A DNA stretch of 39,718 nt from contig JAPLOZ010000073.1 in NCBI GenBank assembly GCA_026400435.1, positions 1 to 39,718 of the forward strand. The letters run 5' to 3'. A model generated the notes under the pieces. That model ran no database searches. It was not told where the DNA came from and saw only the letters and a program-made list of their open reading frames with translations. Below, piece by piece: positions 1 to 7,999 of the stretch. The DNA comes from Hyphomicrobiales bacterium. GTDB lineage: Bacteria > Pseudomonadota > Alphaproteobacteria > Rhizobiales > Rhizobiaceae. Position numbers and translations under genes: made by a program. Position 1 is the first letter of the stretch. Each line of letters begins with the position of its first letter.

Positions 1-1099
1 TGGGCTTGAAGCCCTTGGTGGTCTGGATCGTGAACTTCACCGGGTTTTCGGTGGAATATCCCGAAGCCTTGAGCAGTTCGACCGCCTTCTCCGGATTGTA
101 CTCCACCTTGATGGACGGATCGAAGGCGTCATATTCAGGCGTTTCCAGCGTGTCGATCGGCAGGCCGTAGCCGCGCAGCAGACGGTCGACCAGCAGCTTC
201 TTGTCGACCGACATGACGGCCGCCTGGCGGACGTTCTTGTCCAGCATGGCCTCCTTGTCGTTGAAGAAGATCATGCCGATGTCGGACACCGTGTCGGCTG
301 AACCGGCGAGCCCGTCCTTGGCGATCAGGCGATCGTACTCCTCATAGGGAATCTCGAGCGTCACCTGCGACGAGCCCGACTCGATCTCCGCGACACGGCT
401 CGCCGCGTCGGTCACGAACTTGATCGTCACGTTTTCGAAGGCCGGCTTGCCGCCCCAGTAGTTCGGGTTGGCCTTCAGGCGAACGAAGGCGTTCTGCTCG
501 AACTTGTCGACCATGTACGGCCCAGTGCCGATCGGCGCTTTCTCGAAGCCTTCAGCGCCGACCTTCTCGTAGTAGGCCTTCGGCAGCACGTAGCCGGTCA
601 GGAACGACATCCACTTGAAGTAGGTCGGGTCGAAACCGACCACGTCGCCGGTGATCTTGTTGCCGTCGATCTTGAAGTTGCTGACGTTCTTCCAGACGAA
701 CTGGATCGGGTTGCCGGTCGCTTCCTTGCCGGCACGTTCCAGCGACCACACCACGTCCTCTGCCGTGAAGGGCGAACCGTCATGCCAGGTCACGCCTTCG
801 CGCACGGTCATGTGGACGGTCTTGAGGTCGTCGGAAAAACCCCATTCGGTGAGCAGGCCAGGCGCCTGCGCGAGGTCCGGCTGCTGCAGGATGAACTGGT
901 CGAACACCGACTGGTAGATGCCCTGGATTGTCGGGTTGACCGCCGACGGCCCGGTGGTCGGGTCCCAGGACGGCAGGTTGACGTTATAGGCGATGACGAG
1001 TTCGTTCGCCTGCGCCATTGCGGCTTTCGGAATGCCGATGGCTGCCAGGCCGAGCGCTGAGGCGCTGTATCCGAGCATTTGCCGTCTGTTGATGGTCAT
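1..1099 (-). CDS. Peptide/opine-type ABC transporter substrate-binding protein (SBP family 5), C-terminus cut off by window edge
   Basis: The frame is open from an ATG at 1099 down to base 1, giving 366 codons of what is usually a protein of about 500-530 residues, so the C-terminal third is missing. The N-terminus (MTINRRQMLGYSASALGLA...) has a twin-arginine motif, a hydrophobic stretch and an AMA-Q type cleavage site near residue 29, so export by Tat to the periplasm is likely. The mature part carries the SBP family 5 pattern: an early WDP segment, the motif region with TWHDGSPFTAEDVVWSLER, and GTGPYMV further on. Such proteins bind oligopeptides, opines or other amino-acid-like ligands and deliver them to a Dpp/Opp-type permease, which would lie off the left edge. 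It follows the FAD oxidoreductase gene on the same strand with a 95 bp gap, so the ligand may be the substrate of that cluster. Family is sure; ligand is unknown. Confidence 0.93.
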   Translation of the reverse strand, partial: MTINRRQMLGYSASALGLAAIGIPKAAMAQANELVIAYNVNLPSWDPTTGPSAVNPTIQGIYQSVFDQFILQQPDLAQAPGLLTEWGFSDDLKTVHMTVREGVTWHDGSPFTAEDVVWSLERAGKEATGNPIQFVWKNVSNFKIDGNKITGDVVGFDPTYFKWMSFLTGYVLPKAYYEKVGAEGFEKAPIGTGPYMVDKFEQNAFVRLKANPNYWGGKPAFENVTIKFVTDAASRVAEIESGSSQVTLEIPYEEYDRLIAKDGLAGSADTVSDIGMIFFNDKEAMLDKNVRQAAVMSVDKKLLVDRLLRGYGLPIDTLETPEYDAFDPSIKVEYNPEKAVELLKASGYSTENPVKFTIQTTKGFKP

Positions 1100-1131
1100 G
1101 TTGGTTCCCCATTTTTGCTGTTGGCTTGTTT

Positions 1132-1157
1132 GGCTGGCATCGGAGCCGATGCCAGCC
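1132..1157 (-). promoter_or_regulatory. Intercistronic stem-loop upstream of the binding-protein gene
   Basis: A perfect 12 bp inverted repeat (GGCTGGCATCGG at 1132-1143, its complement at 1146-1157, two bases between, so in RNA an 11 bp stem with a 4 nt loop) sits between the FAD oxidoreductase stop and the binding-protein start. On the minus strand it is not followed by a U-run, so it is not a classic terminator. Stem-loops in front of binding-protein genes often raise the amount of that segment of the mRNA by protecting it from decay; this role is inference. Confidence 0.5.
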
Positions 1158-1194
1158 CTTCCTTTCGACTATACATTGCCGCGCGGTGCGGCGG

Positions 1195-2769
1195 TCACCT
1201 CCCGCCAAGTTGCTGAGCGAGCATGAAACCCGAGCCTGCACCCGTTCCGGCTCCGGGCCAAGTGGCCGCGCCGATGATGTGGAGATTCGCTATAGGCGTA
1301 TTCCAGCGGGCAAAGCCGCGCACCGGCCGGAACAGGAAATTTTGCGAGATGTGGTGGCTGCCGCAAATCTGGTCGCCGCCGACGAGGTTCGGGTTGTTGC
1401 GCTCGAGGTCGATTGGCGAGACTACCGAGCGGCCCAGGATCCTGCTTTTCAGTCCCGGCGCATGCGCCTCGATCATCGCTAGGGCTCGATCCGCGTAACG
1501 CTCCTTGATTGCGTCCCAGTGGTCAGCCGCGATCTCGCCCGCCGCGTCGCCCTTCACCTGCGCCGGCAGAACGCGCACCTGCACCCAAAGCACATGCTTG
1601 CCTGCGGGAGCGCGCGATGGGTCGATGGCGGTCGGCTGCCCGACCACCAGCACCGGCTCGTCCGGCAGCAGGCCGGCGATCGCCTGCTGGTAGGTCCTCG
1701 CCATCTGGTCGAGCGACGGCGCAATGTGGACATAGGCAAACCGGCGCAGCTCCGCACCGGCTTTCCAGTGGGGCAGATCGTCCAGCGCCAGATGGATCAT
1801 CATCGTGCCAGGCGCATGGCGGAATTTCTTCATGGCGCCGTCGAAGCTCGCCTCACCCGAGCCGTTCGGCAACATCTTGCCAACCAGCGCTCCCGGCGCC
1901 ACGCCGGCTATCACCGCCTTAGCCGCCGTGTGGGTCTGACCGCTCGCGAGCTTCACGCCGATAGCCTTGCCGCCGGATGTCGTGATCTCGGCTACCTCCG
2001 CGTCGGTGAAGACTTGCCCACCGGCCTTCTTCACCATTGCGTCGAGTGCGCGGATCATGGTGTCGGCCCCACCCTTGCCGATCACCATTCCAAAACTCTG
2101 GTTGGCCATGGATTCGAGATAGGGAAATACGGCGCCCCCGGCGATGTCCGGCGCGAAGTCAAGATGCATGCCCCAGGCGGCGAGCGTTGCCTTGACATGC
2201 GGCGAGACGAAATTGTCGTCGAGCCAGGCGCGCGGCGAAGACAGCAGAAGCCTTCCGGTATCGAGCGCGCCAGGAAGCCCCTTCTTGCGCCACATGTTCC
2301 AGCCGGTGCCTGCAAGCGCGCGCCCGCTCATGGGCGAGCCGAGCAGGCGGAAGAGATGCTCGGCCTCGCCCATGAAGCCGCCGACCAGTCTGCGCCACGT
2401 CGCGGCGTCCTCCGCCGAGAAGCCGGCCAGCCGCGCGGCGGTCTTTTCGAGGTCGGTGCTGACGCCGAACCAGCGGCTATCAGGAAAGACCGAGGCGAAA
2501 CACTCGGCGGCCGGAGCGAATTCAAGCCCGGCCGCTTTCAATTCATTTGCATACGTCTTGTGGAAGGCCGATCCGGCAAAAAGGCTGAGATTCATCGCAC
2601 CGAGGTCGTGCCTGAAGCCGGGCAGGGTCACTTCGCGCGTCTGGACGGCGCCGCCGATTGCCGAACTTTGCTCGAAGATGCCGACTTTCCAGCCCTTTTG
2701 CGCCAGATGCGCTGCGCAGGCCAGACTGTTGTGGCCGGCACCGACAAAGATGGCGTCGAATTCGCTCAC
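1195..2769 (-). CDS. Phytoene-desaturase-like FAD-dependent oxidoreductase (COG1233 type), copy 1
   Basis: This 524-residue protein starts at a GTG (2769). Residues 5-33 form a dinucleotide-binding beta-alpha-beta unit (IFVGAGHNSLACAAHLAQ...), followed by an IGGAVQT segment as in phytoene desaturases and related amine/alkene oxidoreductases. Near the C-terminus is the family's second FAD contact, LHIIGAATWPGAGTGAGSG. No signal peptide or membrane segment is evident, so it is probably cytoplasmic. It is homologous to the protein at 3699-5258 in the same cluster, and the two flank a cyclase-family hydrolase. The family oxidises or isomerises C-C and C-N bonds in very different substrates, so no reaction can be named. 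It is transcribed away from the cyclase and is followed by the binding-protein gene on the same strand. A carotenoid role is unlikely because no phytoene synthase or other carotenoid gene is nearby. Confidence 0.9.
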   Translation of the reverse strand: MSEFDAIFVGAGHNSLACAAHLAQKGWKVGIFEQSSAIGGAVQTREVTLPGFRHDLGAMNLSLFAGSAFHKTYANELKAAGLEFAPAAECFASVFPDSRWFGVSTDLEKTAARLAGFSAEDAATWRRLVGGFMGEAEHLFRLLGSPMSGRALAGTGWNMWRKKGLPGALDTGRLLLSSPRAWLDDNFVSPHVKATLAAWGMHLDFAPDIAGGAVFPYLESMANQSFGMVIGKGGADTMIRALDAMVKKAGGQVFTDAEVAEITTSGGKAIGVKLASGQTHTAAKAVIAGVAPGALVGKMLPNGSGEASFDGAMKKFRHAPGTMMIHLALDDLPHWKAGAELRRFAYVHIAPSLDQMARTYQQAIAGLLPDEPVLVVGQPTAIDPSRAPAGKHVLWVQVRVLPAQVKGDAAGEIAADHWDAIKERYADRALAMIEAHAPGLKSRILGRSVVSPIDLERNNPNLVGGDQICGSHHISQNFLFRPVRGFARWNTPIANLHIIGAATWPGAGTGAGSGFMLAQQLGGR

Positions 2770-2803
2770 GCCCCCAATCCCATTCCTTTAGGCTTAAAGA
2801 TAA

Positions 2804-2838
2804 TTGCAGATGCATATGTTTTCGTCTAGTAGCATAAT
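2804..2838 (+). promoter_or_regulatory. Candidate promoter of the cyclase-FAD oxidoreductase-marR operon
   Basis: The 115 bp between the divergent GTG at 2769 and ATG at 2885 is AT-rich compared with its surroundings. TTGCAG (2804-2809) is followed after 17 bp by TAGTAG (2827-2832); a better -10 by sequence, CATAAT (2833-2838), lacks a -35 at the usual distance, which would fit an activator- or repressor-controlled start. No clear long palindrome for the MarR protein is visible here. Weak call. Confidence 0.3.
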
Positions 2839-2884
2839 GAAGGCCGACAGAGCCGCGAACGTCATTCGACAAGGGGAACGACAG

Positions 2885-3676
2885 ATGGAAACGCAGAAAC
2901 TTCTCGGCGAATTCGCCACCCAGCTTCTGACCGGCGCGATCGAGGTCGTCGACCTCTCGGCCGTGCTCGGACCGGACACTCCGCTGATCAAGCTGCCGCC
3001 GGAGCTCGCGGTCGACACGCCCAAGGTCGAAATCCACGCCATCTCGGCATACGACAAGAACGGCCCGTGGTGGGCCTGGAACTGGCTCAAGCTCGGCGAG
3101 CATTCCGGCACCCATTTCGACGCGCCGATCCACTGGATCTCCGGCAAGGACTACGCCGATGGCTCGACCGACACCATTCCGGTCCAGAAATTCGTCGGCC
3201 CAGTCAATGTCCTCGATTTCTCAAGGGAATCCGCCGCCGACGCGGACTTCCTGCTGACCGTCGATCATATCAAGGCATGGGAGGCCAAGCACGGCGCGAT
3301 CAATCCGGGCGAGTGGGTCGTCATGCGCACCGACTGGTACAAGAAGAACGGCTCGGAAAAGGAATTCCTCAACGCCAACGAGACCGGCCCGCATACGCCC
3401 GGCCCGACCGCCGAGGCAATCATCTACCTGATTTCCAAGGATATCGCCGGCTGGGGTTCCGAAACGATTGGCACGGACGCGGGCAAGGCTGGCGGCATGG
3501 AGCCACCATTCCCGGCCCATACGCTGATGCACAAGGCCAACAAATACGGGCTTGCCAGCCTCTGCAATCTCGACCGGCTGCCCGCTCGCGGCGCGGTGCT
3601 CATCGTCGCCCCGCTCAAGATCGAGCATGGCACAGGCAGCCCGATCCGCGCGCTTGCGCTCGTGCCGAGGAAATAG
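2885..3676 (+). CDS. Cyclase-family metal-dependent hydrolase (PF04199; kynurenine formamidase/isatin hydrolase relatives)
   Basis: The start is taken at ATG 2885, seven bases after AAGGGGA (2871-2877), giving 263 residues, normal for the family. The signature HxGTHxDxPxH is present as EHSGTHFDAPIH: H73, H77 and D79 are the expected divalent metal ligands, with H83 close by. Known members hydrolyse cyclic or linear amides, such as N-formylkynurenine and isatin. A Trp-rich segment (WWAWNW, residues 62-67) just before the motif could line an aromatic pocket, but that is inference. The gene leads an operon with the FAD oxidoreductase (22 bp gap) and marR (1 bp overlap), and an indolepyruvate-oxidoreductase-like pair lies downstream, so a role in breakdown of an indolic or other aromatic compound is plausible. 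Family call is firm; the substrate is not known. Confidence 0.88.
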   Translation: METQKLLGEFATQLLTGAIEVVDLSAVLGPDTPLIKLPPELAVDTPKVEIHAISAYDKNGPWWAWNWLKLGEHSGTHFDAPIHWISGKDYADGSTDTIPVQKFVGPVNVLDFSRESAADADFLLTVDHIKAWEAKHGAINPGEWVVMRTDWYKKNGSEKEFLNANETGPHTPGPTAEAIIYLISKDIAGWGSETIGTDAGKAGGMEPPFPAHTLMHKANKYGLASLCNLDRLPARGAVLIVAPLKIEHGTGSPIRALALVPRK

Positions 3677-3698
3677 GAGCGCCGCCAGGGTCTCGCCC

Positions 3699-5258
3699 AT
3701 GCCCGTACCGGACCACATCATCGTCGGCAGCGGCATCAATGCGCTGGTCTGCGCGGCGATGCTGGCCGGCAAGGGTCGCAGGGTGCTGGTGCTCGAGCGC
3801 AACGATCGTATCGGCGGCTGCATCCGCACGGAGGAAGTGACCGCGCCAGGCTTCATCCACGATGTCATGGCGACGACCTTCGTGCTTTTCATCACATCGC
3901 CGGCCTACGCGGCGCTTGCCGCCGATCTCGGCCGCCATGGCCTGCAGTTCTGCAACACCAAAGCCCCGACCGGCGTGCTGCGCCCGGACGGCAGCCATCT
4001 GATCCAGTGCACGGACCGTCAGTCCAACGTGGCTGCGCTGGGCGCCGATGGCGCGCGGTACGCCGCCGATGTCGGTGACATCGAGAAGAACGCCGGCCTG
4101 CTGTTCGGACTGCTGGGTGGCGGCCTTTGGACATACCCGACCTTCAAGCTGCTTGCCGGCGAGGCGTGGCGTCGCGGTCCGCGCGGCCTTGCCGCCTTCC
4201 TCGGCGAGGCGCTGGTTCCGGCGCGGGGCTGGCTCGAGACCTCCTACAAGTCCGATCTCACCCGCGCTCTCTGGGCGCCCTGGGTGTTGCACGCCGGCCT
4301 TGGTCCCGAAGACGCCTTCTCCGGCCAGATCGCCAAGGTCATCGCCTTTGCGCTGGAGGCCGCCGGCGCACCGATCATCAAGGGCGGCGCCAAGAACCTG
4401 CTCGCCGCCTTTGAGGCGTTGATCGCCGAACGCGGCGGCGAGATGCGCACCGGAACCGATGTCGCTTCGATCGTCGAGGAAGGCGGCCGCGCCACCGGCG
4501 TGCGTCTCACATCGGGCGAGACGCTAGCGGCGGCGAAGGGCGTCATCTGCTCGGTTACGCCGACACAATTGTATGGGCGACTGCTTGGCCAGACAGCGCC
4601 CCAAGCGGATGTCTCTGCGACCGCGAAATACCGCTACGGCAAGGGCAACTTCCAGATCCACTACGCGCTCGACCGCCCTCCGGCTTGGCGCGACGCGGCG
4701 CTTGGCGAGGTGGCGCTCCTGCACCTTACGCCCGGTCTCGACGGGGTCTCGAAGGCCTGCAACGAGGCCGCGCGCGGCATGCTGCCGGAGACGCCGACCA
4801 TATGCGTGGGACAGCCGCATGCGCTCGACCCCTCGCGCTGCCCGCCCGGCAAGGCGATCCTTTGGCTGCAGCTTCCCGAAGCGCCGCGCCATATCAAGGG
4901 CGATGCCGCCGGCAAACTTGCAACACCGCCGGACGGCAAGTGGACCGACGCCCTGCGCGAGGCCTATGCCGACCGCGCCGAGGAAATCCTGGCGTCCCAC
5001 ATCGACGCCTTCTCGGCGACCGTTTTAGGAAGGCGCGCCTATTCGCCTGCCGACCTCGAGGCGATGAACATCAACCTGGTGGGCGGCGATCCGTATGGCG
5101 GCTCATCGACCATCGACCAGTCGTTCCTGTGGCGTCCGTTCAAGTCGAGCCGCAACCATGACACGTCGATCAAGGGTCTCTACCACATCGGCGCTTCGAC
5201 GCATCCCGGCGCCGGGCTCGGCGGCGGCTCCGGCTTCCTCCTGGCGGGGAGGCTCTGA
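3699..5258 (+). CDS. Phytoene-desaturase-like FAD-dependent oxidoreductase (COG1233 type), copy 2
   Basis: The frame is open further upstream, but the protein family begins at ATG 3699 (MPVPDHIIVGSGINALVCAAML...), giving 519 residues; the upstream extension would overlap the cyclase gene and has no family character. The N-terminal VGSGINALVCAA unit and the following VLERNDRIGGCIRTEE segment bind FAD; the C-terminal LYHIGASTHPGAGLGGGSG matches the corresponding end of copy 1. The two proteins share the same layout, including NLVGGD followed by a serine-rich SF-W/LFRP stretch about 50 residues before the end, so they look like ancient paralogues that may form a heteromer or act in succession. 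The stop overlaps the marR start (TGATG at 5256-5260). Substrate unknown. Confidence 0.9.
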   Translation: MPVPDHIIVGSGINALVCAAMLAGKGRRVLVLERNDRIGGCIRTEEVTAPGFIHDVMATTFVLFITSPAYAALAADLGRHGLQFCNTKAPTGVLRPDGSHLIQCTDRQSNVAALGADGARYAADVGDIEKNAGLLFGLLGGGLWTYPTFKLLAGEAWRRGPRGLAAFLGEALVPARGWLETSYKSDLTRALWAPWVLHAGLGPEDAFSGQIAKVIAFALEAAGAPIIKGGAKNLLAAFEALIAERGGEMRTGTDVASIVEEGGRATGVRLTSGETLAAAKGVICSVTPTQLYGRLLGQTAPQADVSATAKYRYGKGNFQIHYALDRPPAWRDAALGEVALLHLTPGLDGVSKACNEAARGMLPETPTICVGQPHALDPSRCPPGKAILWLQLPEAPRHIKGDAAGKLATPPDGKWTDALREAYADRAEEILASHIDAFSATVLGRRAYSPADLEAMNINLVGGDPYGGSSTIDQSFLWRPFKSSRNHDTSIKGLYHIGASTHPGAGLGGGSGFLLAGRL

Positions 5259-5740
5259 TGGACCAGAAGGTCGCCGAAAAGCGTGAGCGTATCTCCACCC
5301 TTGGCCAGATCGGCCTGCAGCAGTTTGCGCCCTATCTGATGAACCGCATCATGGGCCGCTACAACGGAACCCTGCGCGAGGCGTTCAGCCGAGAGGGCCG
5401 CACCGTGCCGCAGGTGCGCACGCTCGCCGTGCTGTCCGTCAGCGACGGCGTCACCGTCGGCGACCTTTCGGTTTACACGGTCATCGAGCAGTCGACGCTG
5501 TCGCGAACGCTCGACGCGTTGGAGGCGCAGGGACTTGTGCGCCGCGAGTCCGGCGAGACCGACAGCCGCGTGCGCAAGGTGTTTCTGACCGACGAGGGCC
5601 GCGCCGAGTTCAACCGTGCGTGGCCGGCCATGCACGACGCCTTCGAAATCATGTTCGACGGCATTGATGACGCGGAATACGCGGCGCTGGTCGTGACACT
5701 GCAGAAGATGCTTCGCAACATTCGCAAGCATGACATCTAG
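5258..5740 (+). CDS. MarR family transcriptional regulator
   Basis: This 160-residue protein has the MarR winged helix: the recognition region VYTVIEQSTLSRTLDALEAQGLVRR (about residues 71-95) and a wing with the typical SGETDSRVRKVFLT pattern. The flanking helices would form the dimer interface and a ligand pocket. MarR proteins usually repress a neighbouring operon until a small, often aromatic, ligand binds. Its ATG overlaps the FAD oxidoreductase stop, so it is co-transcribed with the cyclase operon and probably controls it and perhaps the iorA/iorB pair. No good palindromic operator was identified. The TAG stop belongs to a CTAGAGC motif that begins a rhizobial intergenic repeat, so the repeat abuts the last codon. 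Confidence 0.9.
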   Translation: MDQKVAEKRERISTLGQIGLQQFAPYLMNRIMGRYNGTLREAFSREGRTVPQVRTLAVLSVSDGVTVGDLSVYTVIEQSTLSRTLDALEAQGLVRRESGETDSRVRKVFLTDEGRAEFNRAWPAMHDAFEIMFDGIDDAEYAALVVTLQKMLRNIRKHDI

Positions 5741-5787
5741 AGCATGATCCCGAAAAGTGGGAACCGGTTGCCGCAAAAGATCATGCT
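5737..5787. repeat. Rhizobial intergenic palindromic repeat, copy 1
   Basis: The arms AGCATGATC (5741-5749) and GATCATGCT (5779-5787) are perfect inverted repeats enclosing a core CCGAAAAGTGGGAACCGGTT. A related element, inverted and with one arm mismatch, lies at 26233-26284; both have a CTAGAGC flank. Elements with the CCGAAAAGTGG core are very common between genes of Rhizobiales. It sits between marR and iorA and may form a hairpin in the mRNA linking them. Confidence 0.8.
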
Positions 5788-5845
5788 GAACCAAACGGGT
5801 ACGCAGTGCCGCTTCGCAGCGGCGGCAACGGAGTAGGACAAGAAG

Positions 5846-7999
5846 ATGGCCGAGCGGTCGTTCGCCAAGGAGGTTGAAAAGCTGAGGCTGGGCGACGGCG
5901 AGGAATTCGCCGGCGAGGGCATCCTGGCCATCACCAAGGCGCTGCTGCAATGCGGCGTCGGTTATGTCGGCGGCTACCAGGGCGCCCCGATCAGCCATCT
6001 CATGGACGTGCTGGCCGACGCGCAGGATATCCTTGGCGAACTCGGTGTACATTTCGAGGCGTCCGCCTCGGAAGCGACCGCCACCGCCATGCTTGCAGCG
6101 TCCGTCCACTATCCGATCCGCGGTGCAGCGACTTTCAAGTCAACCGTCGGCACCAATGTCGCGTCGGACGCGCTGGCCAACCTTGCATCCGGCGGCGTTA
6201 CCGGCGGCGCACTCCTCATTGTCGGCGAAGACTATGGCGAAGGCTCTTCCATCATGCAGGAGCGCAGCCACGCCTTTGCCATGAAAAGCCAGGTCTGGCT
6301 GCTCGATCCGCGTCCCAACCTGCCGTCCATCGTCAAGGCGGTGGAAGACGGTTTCGAACTGTCCGAGGCGTCGAACACGCCGGTCATGATGGAGGTGCGC
6401 ATCCGCTGCTGCCACGTCCACGGCAAGTTCATCGCCAAGGACAACAGGCGTCCGGCGATGACCGTCGCAGATGCGCTTGAGCAGCCTCGCCGCGACACCG
6501 GACGCATCGTGCTGCCCCCCGCCTCCTTCCTGCACGAGAAGGAGAAGATATCGAAGCGCTGGCCGGCCGCCGTCGACTTCATAAAGTCGCGCAGGATCAA
6601 CGAGTTCTTCGGACGTGACCATGGCGCAGTCGGCATCGTGCTGCAGGGCGGCATGTACAATGCCGTCATTCGCGCGCTGCAGCGCCTTGGCCTCGCCGAT
6701 GCCTATGGCGAGACCGATATCCCGCTTTATGTTCTGAATGCCGTCTATCCGCTCATTGACGACGAATTCCTCGGCTTTTGCGAAGGCAAGGATGCGGTGC
6801 TGGTCGTCGAGGAAGGCCAGCCGAACTACATCGAGCAGGCCTTCGCCTCGATGCTGCACAAGGCCGGCCGCGGCACCAGGCTGGTCGGCAAGGAACACCT
6901 GCCGATGGCCGGCGAATACACCGGCCAGGTCATGCTCGACGGGCTCAGCTCGTTCCTGCGCGCCGAGGCGCCAATGCTTCTGTCGGCCGAGATTCGCGCG
7001 CCCAACAAGACCACCCACGGCGAGGAAATCCCCGACATTTCCAGGGTTGTTCCCGGACGACCGCCGGGTTTCTGCATCGGCTGTCCGGAGCGTCCGATCT
7101 TCGCCGCCACCAAGCTCGTCGAGCAGGAACTCGGCAAGCACCACATCGCGTCCGACATCGGCTGCCACCTCTTCTCGATCATGCCGCCCTTCGAACTCGG
7201 TGCGACCACCATGGGTTATGGGCTAGGCCCGGCGTCGGCGTCGGCGTTCAATTCGCCGGATGCCAAGCGGCGCTCGATCTCGTTCGTCGGCGACGGAGGC
7301 TTCTGGCACAACGGCCTGACCTCCTCGATCGGCAACGCCGTGTTCAACAAGAACGACGGCGTCATCGTCATCGTCGACAATTTCTACTCGGCGGCGACCG
7401 GAGGGCAGGACATCCTGTCGTCGCGCGCGGGCAACAAGACCAAGTCGACCAAGCACCCGATCTCGAAAGCGGTCGAAGGGATGGGGGTGAAGTGGCTGCG
7501 CCACATCGACCGCACCTACGACGTCGGCAAGATGCAGGACACTCTGCGCGAAGCGCTGACCACCGACGAGAAAGGGCCGAAGGTCATCGTCGCCTCGTCG
7601 GAATGCATGCTCAACAAGCAGCGCCGCGAGAAGCCGCTGGTCGACCAGGCGATCAAGGGCGGGACGCGGGTCGTGAAGCCCAAATTCGGCGTCGATGAGG
7701 ACATCTGCACCGGCGACCACGCCTGCATGCGGCTGTCGGGCTGCCCCTCGCTTTCGGTGAAGTCGCTGGACGATCCGCTGCGCGACGATCCGGTCGCCCA
7801 CATCGACCAGAACTGCGTGGGCTGCGGCAATTGCGGCGAGGTGGCGGACGCCGCCATCCTCTGTCCGTCGTTCTATCGCGCAGATGTCGTCCACAATCCG
7901 GGCCGCTGGGATCGCTTCCTCGAAGGCGTGCGGTCGAGCCTGATCGGCTTCCTGCAGCGGCGTCGCGAAAACCGCAGGCTCACCTTCGCCGATGCTTGA
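5846..7999 (+). CDS. iorA: Indolepyruvate ferredoxin oxidoreductase alpha subunit-like protein (IorA family)
   Basis: The 717-residue protein follows the IorA plan: an N-terminal pyrimidine-binding/pyruvate oxidoreductase domain (GYQGAPISHLMDVL near residue 46), a central region, a thiamine diphosphate domain with GDGGFWHNG near residue 482 and the partner NFYSA about 30 residues later, and a C-terminal ferredoxin-like part. That part has cysteines between residues 621 and 673 in a CX5CX5CP arrangement and then CX2CX2CX9CP, enough for two iron-sulfur clusters. The family oxidatively decarboxylates arylpyruvates (indolepyruvate, phenylpyruvate) to acyl-CoA with ferredoxin as acceptor; it works with IorB and is oxygen-sensitive in many organisms. 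A start at ATG 5846 is supported by GGAGTAGGA a few bases upstream. The stop overlaps the next gene by 8 bp. Substrate specificity cannot be read from sequence. Confidence 0.9.
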   Translation: MAERSFAKEVEKLRLGDGEEFAGEGILAITKALLQCGVGYVGGYQGAPISHLMDVLADAQDILGELGVHFEASASEATATAMLAASVHYPIRGAATFKSTVGTNVASDALANLASGGVTGGALLIVGEDYGEGSSIMQERSHAFAMKSQVWLLDPRPNLPSIVKAVEDGFELSEASNTPVMMEVRIRCCHVHGKFIAKDNRRPAMTVADALEQPRRDTGRIVLPPASFLHEKEKISKRWPAAVDFIKSRRINEFFGRDHGAVGIVLQGGMYNAVIRALQRLGLADAYGETDIPLYVLNAVYPLIDDEFLGFCEGKDAVLVVEEGQPNYIEQAFASMLHKAGRGTRLVGKEHLPMAGEYTGQVMLDGLSSFLRAEAPMLLSAEIRAPNKTTHGEEIPDISRVVPGRPPGFCIGCPERPIFAATKLVEQELGKHHIASDIGCHLFSIMPPFELGATTMGYGLGPASASAFNSPDAKRRSISFVGDGGFWHNGLTSSIGNAVFNKNDGVIVIVDNFYSAATGGQDILSSRAGNKTKSTKHPISKAVEGMGVKWLRHIDRTYDVGKMQDTLREALTTDEKGPKVIVASSECMLNKQRREKPLVDQAIKGGTRVVKPKFGVDEDICTGDHACMRLSGCPSLSVKSLDDPLRDDPVAHIDQNCVGCGNCGEVADAAILCPSFYRADVVHNPGRWDRFLEGVRSSLIGFLQRRRENRRLTFADA

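Noticed and set aside
1519..2829. Long open frame on the plus strand (over 430 codons)
   Set aside because: It is antisense to the FAD oxidoreductase, has no family motif and is rich in Arg/His/Gly as expected from a GC-rich complement.
1195..5258. Carotenoid biosynthesis because of the two phytoene-desaturase-like genes
   Set aside because: No phytoene synthase, lycopene cyclase or prenyl transferase is near; the cyclase belongs to the unrelated PF04199 family.
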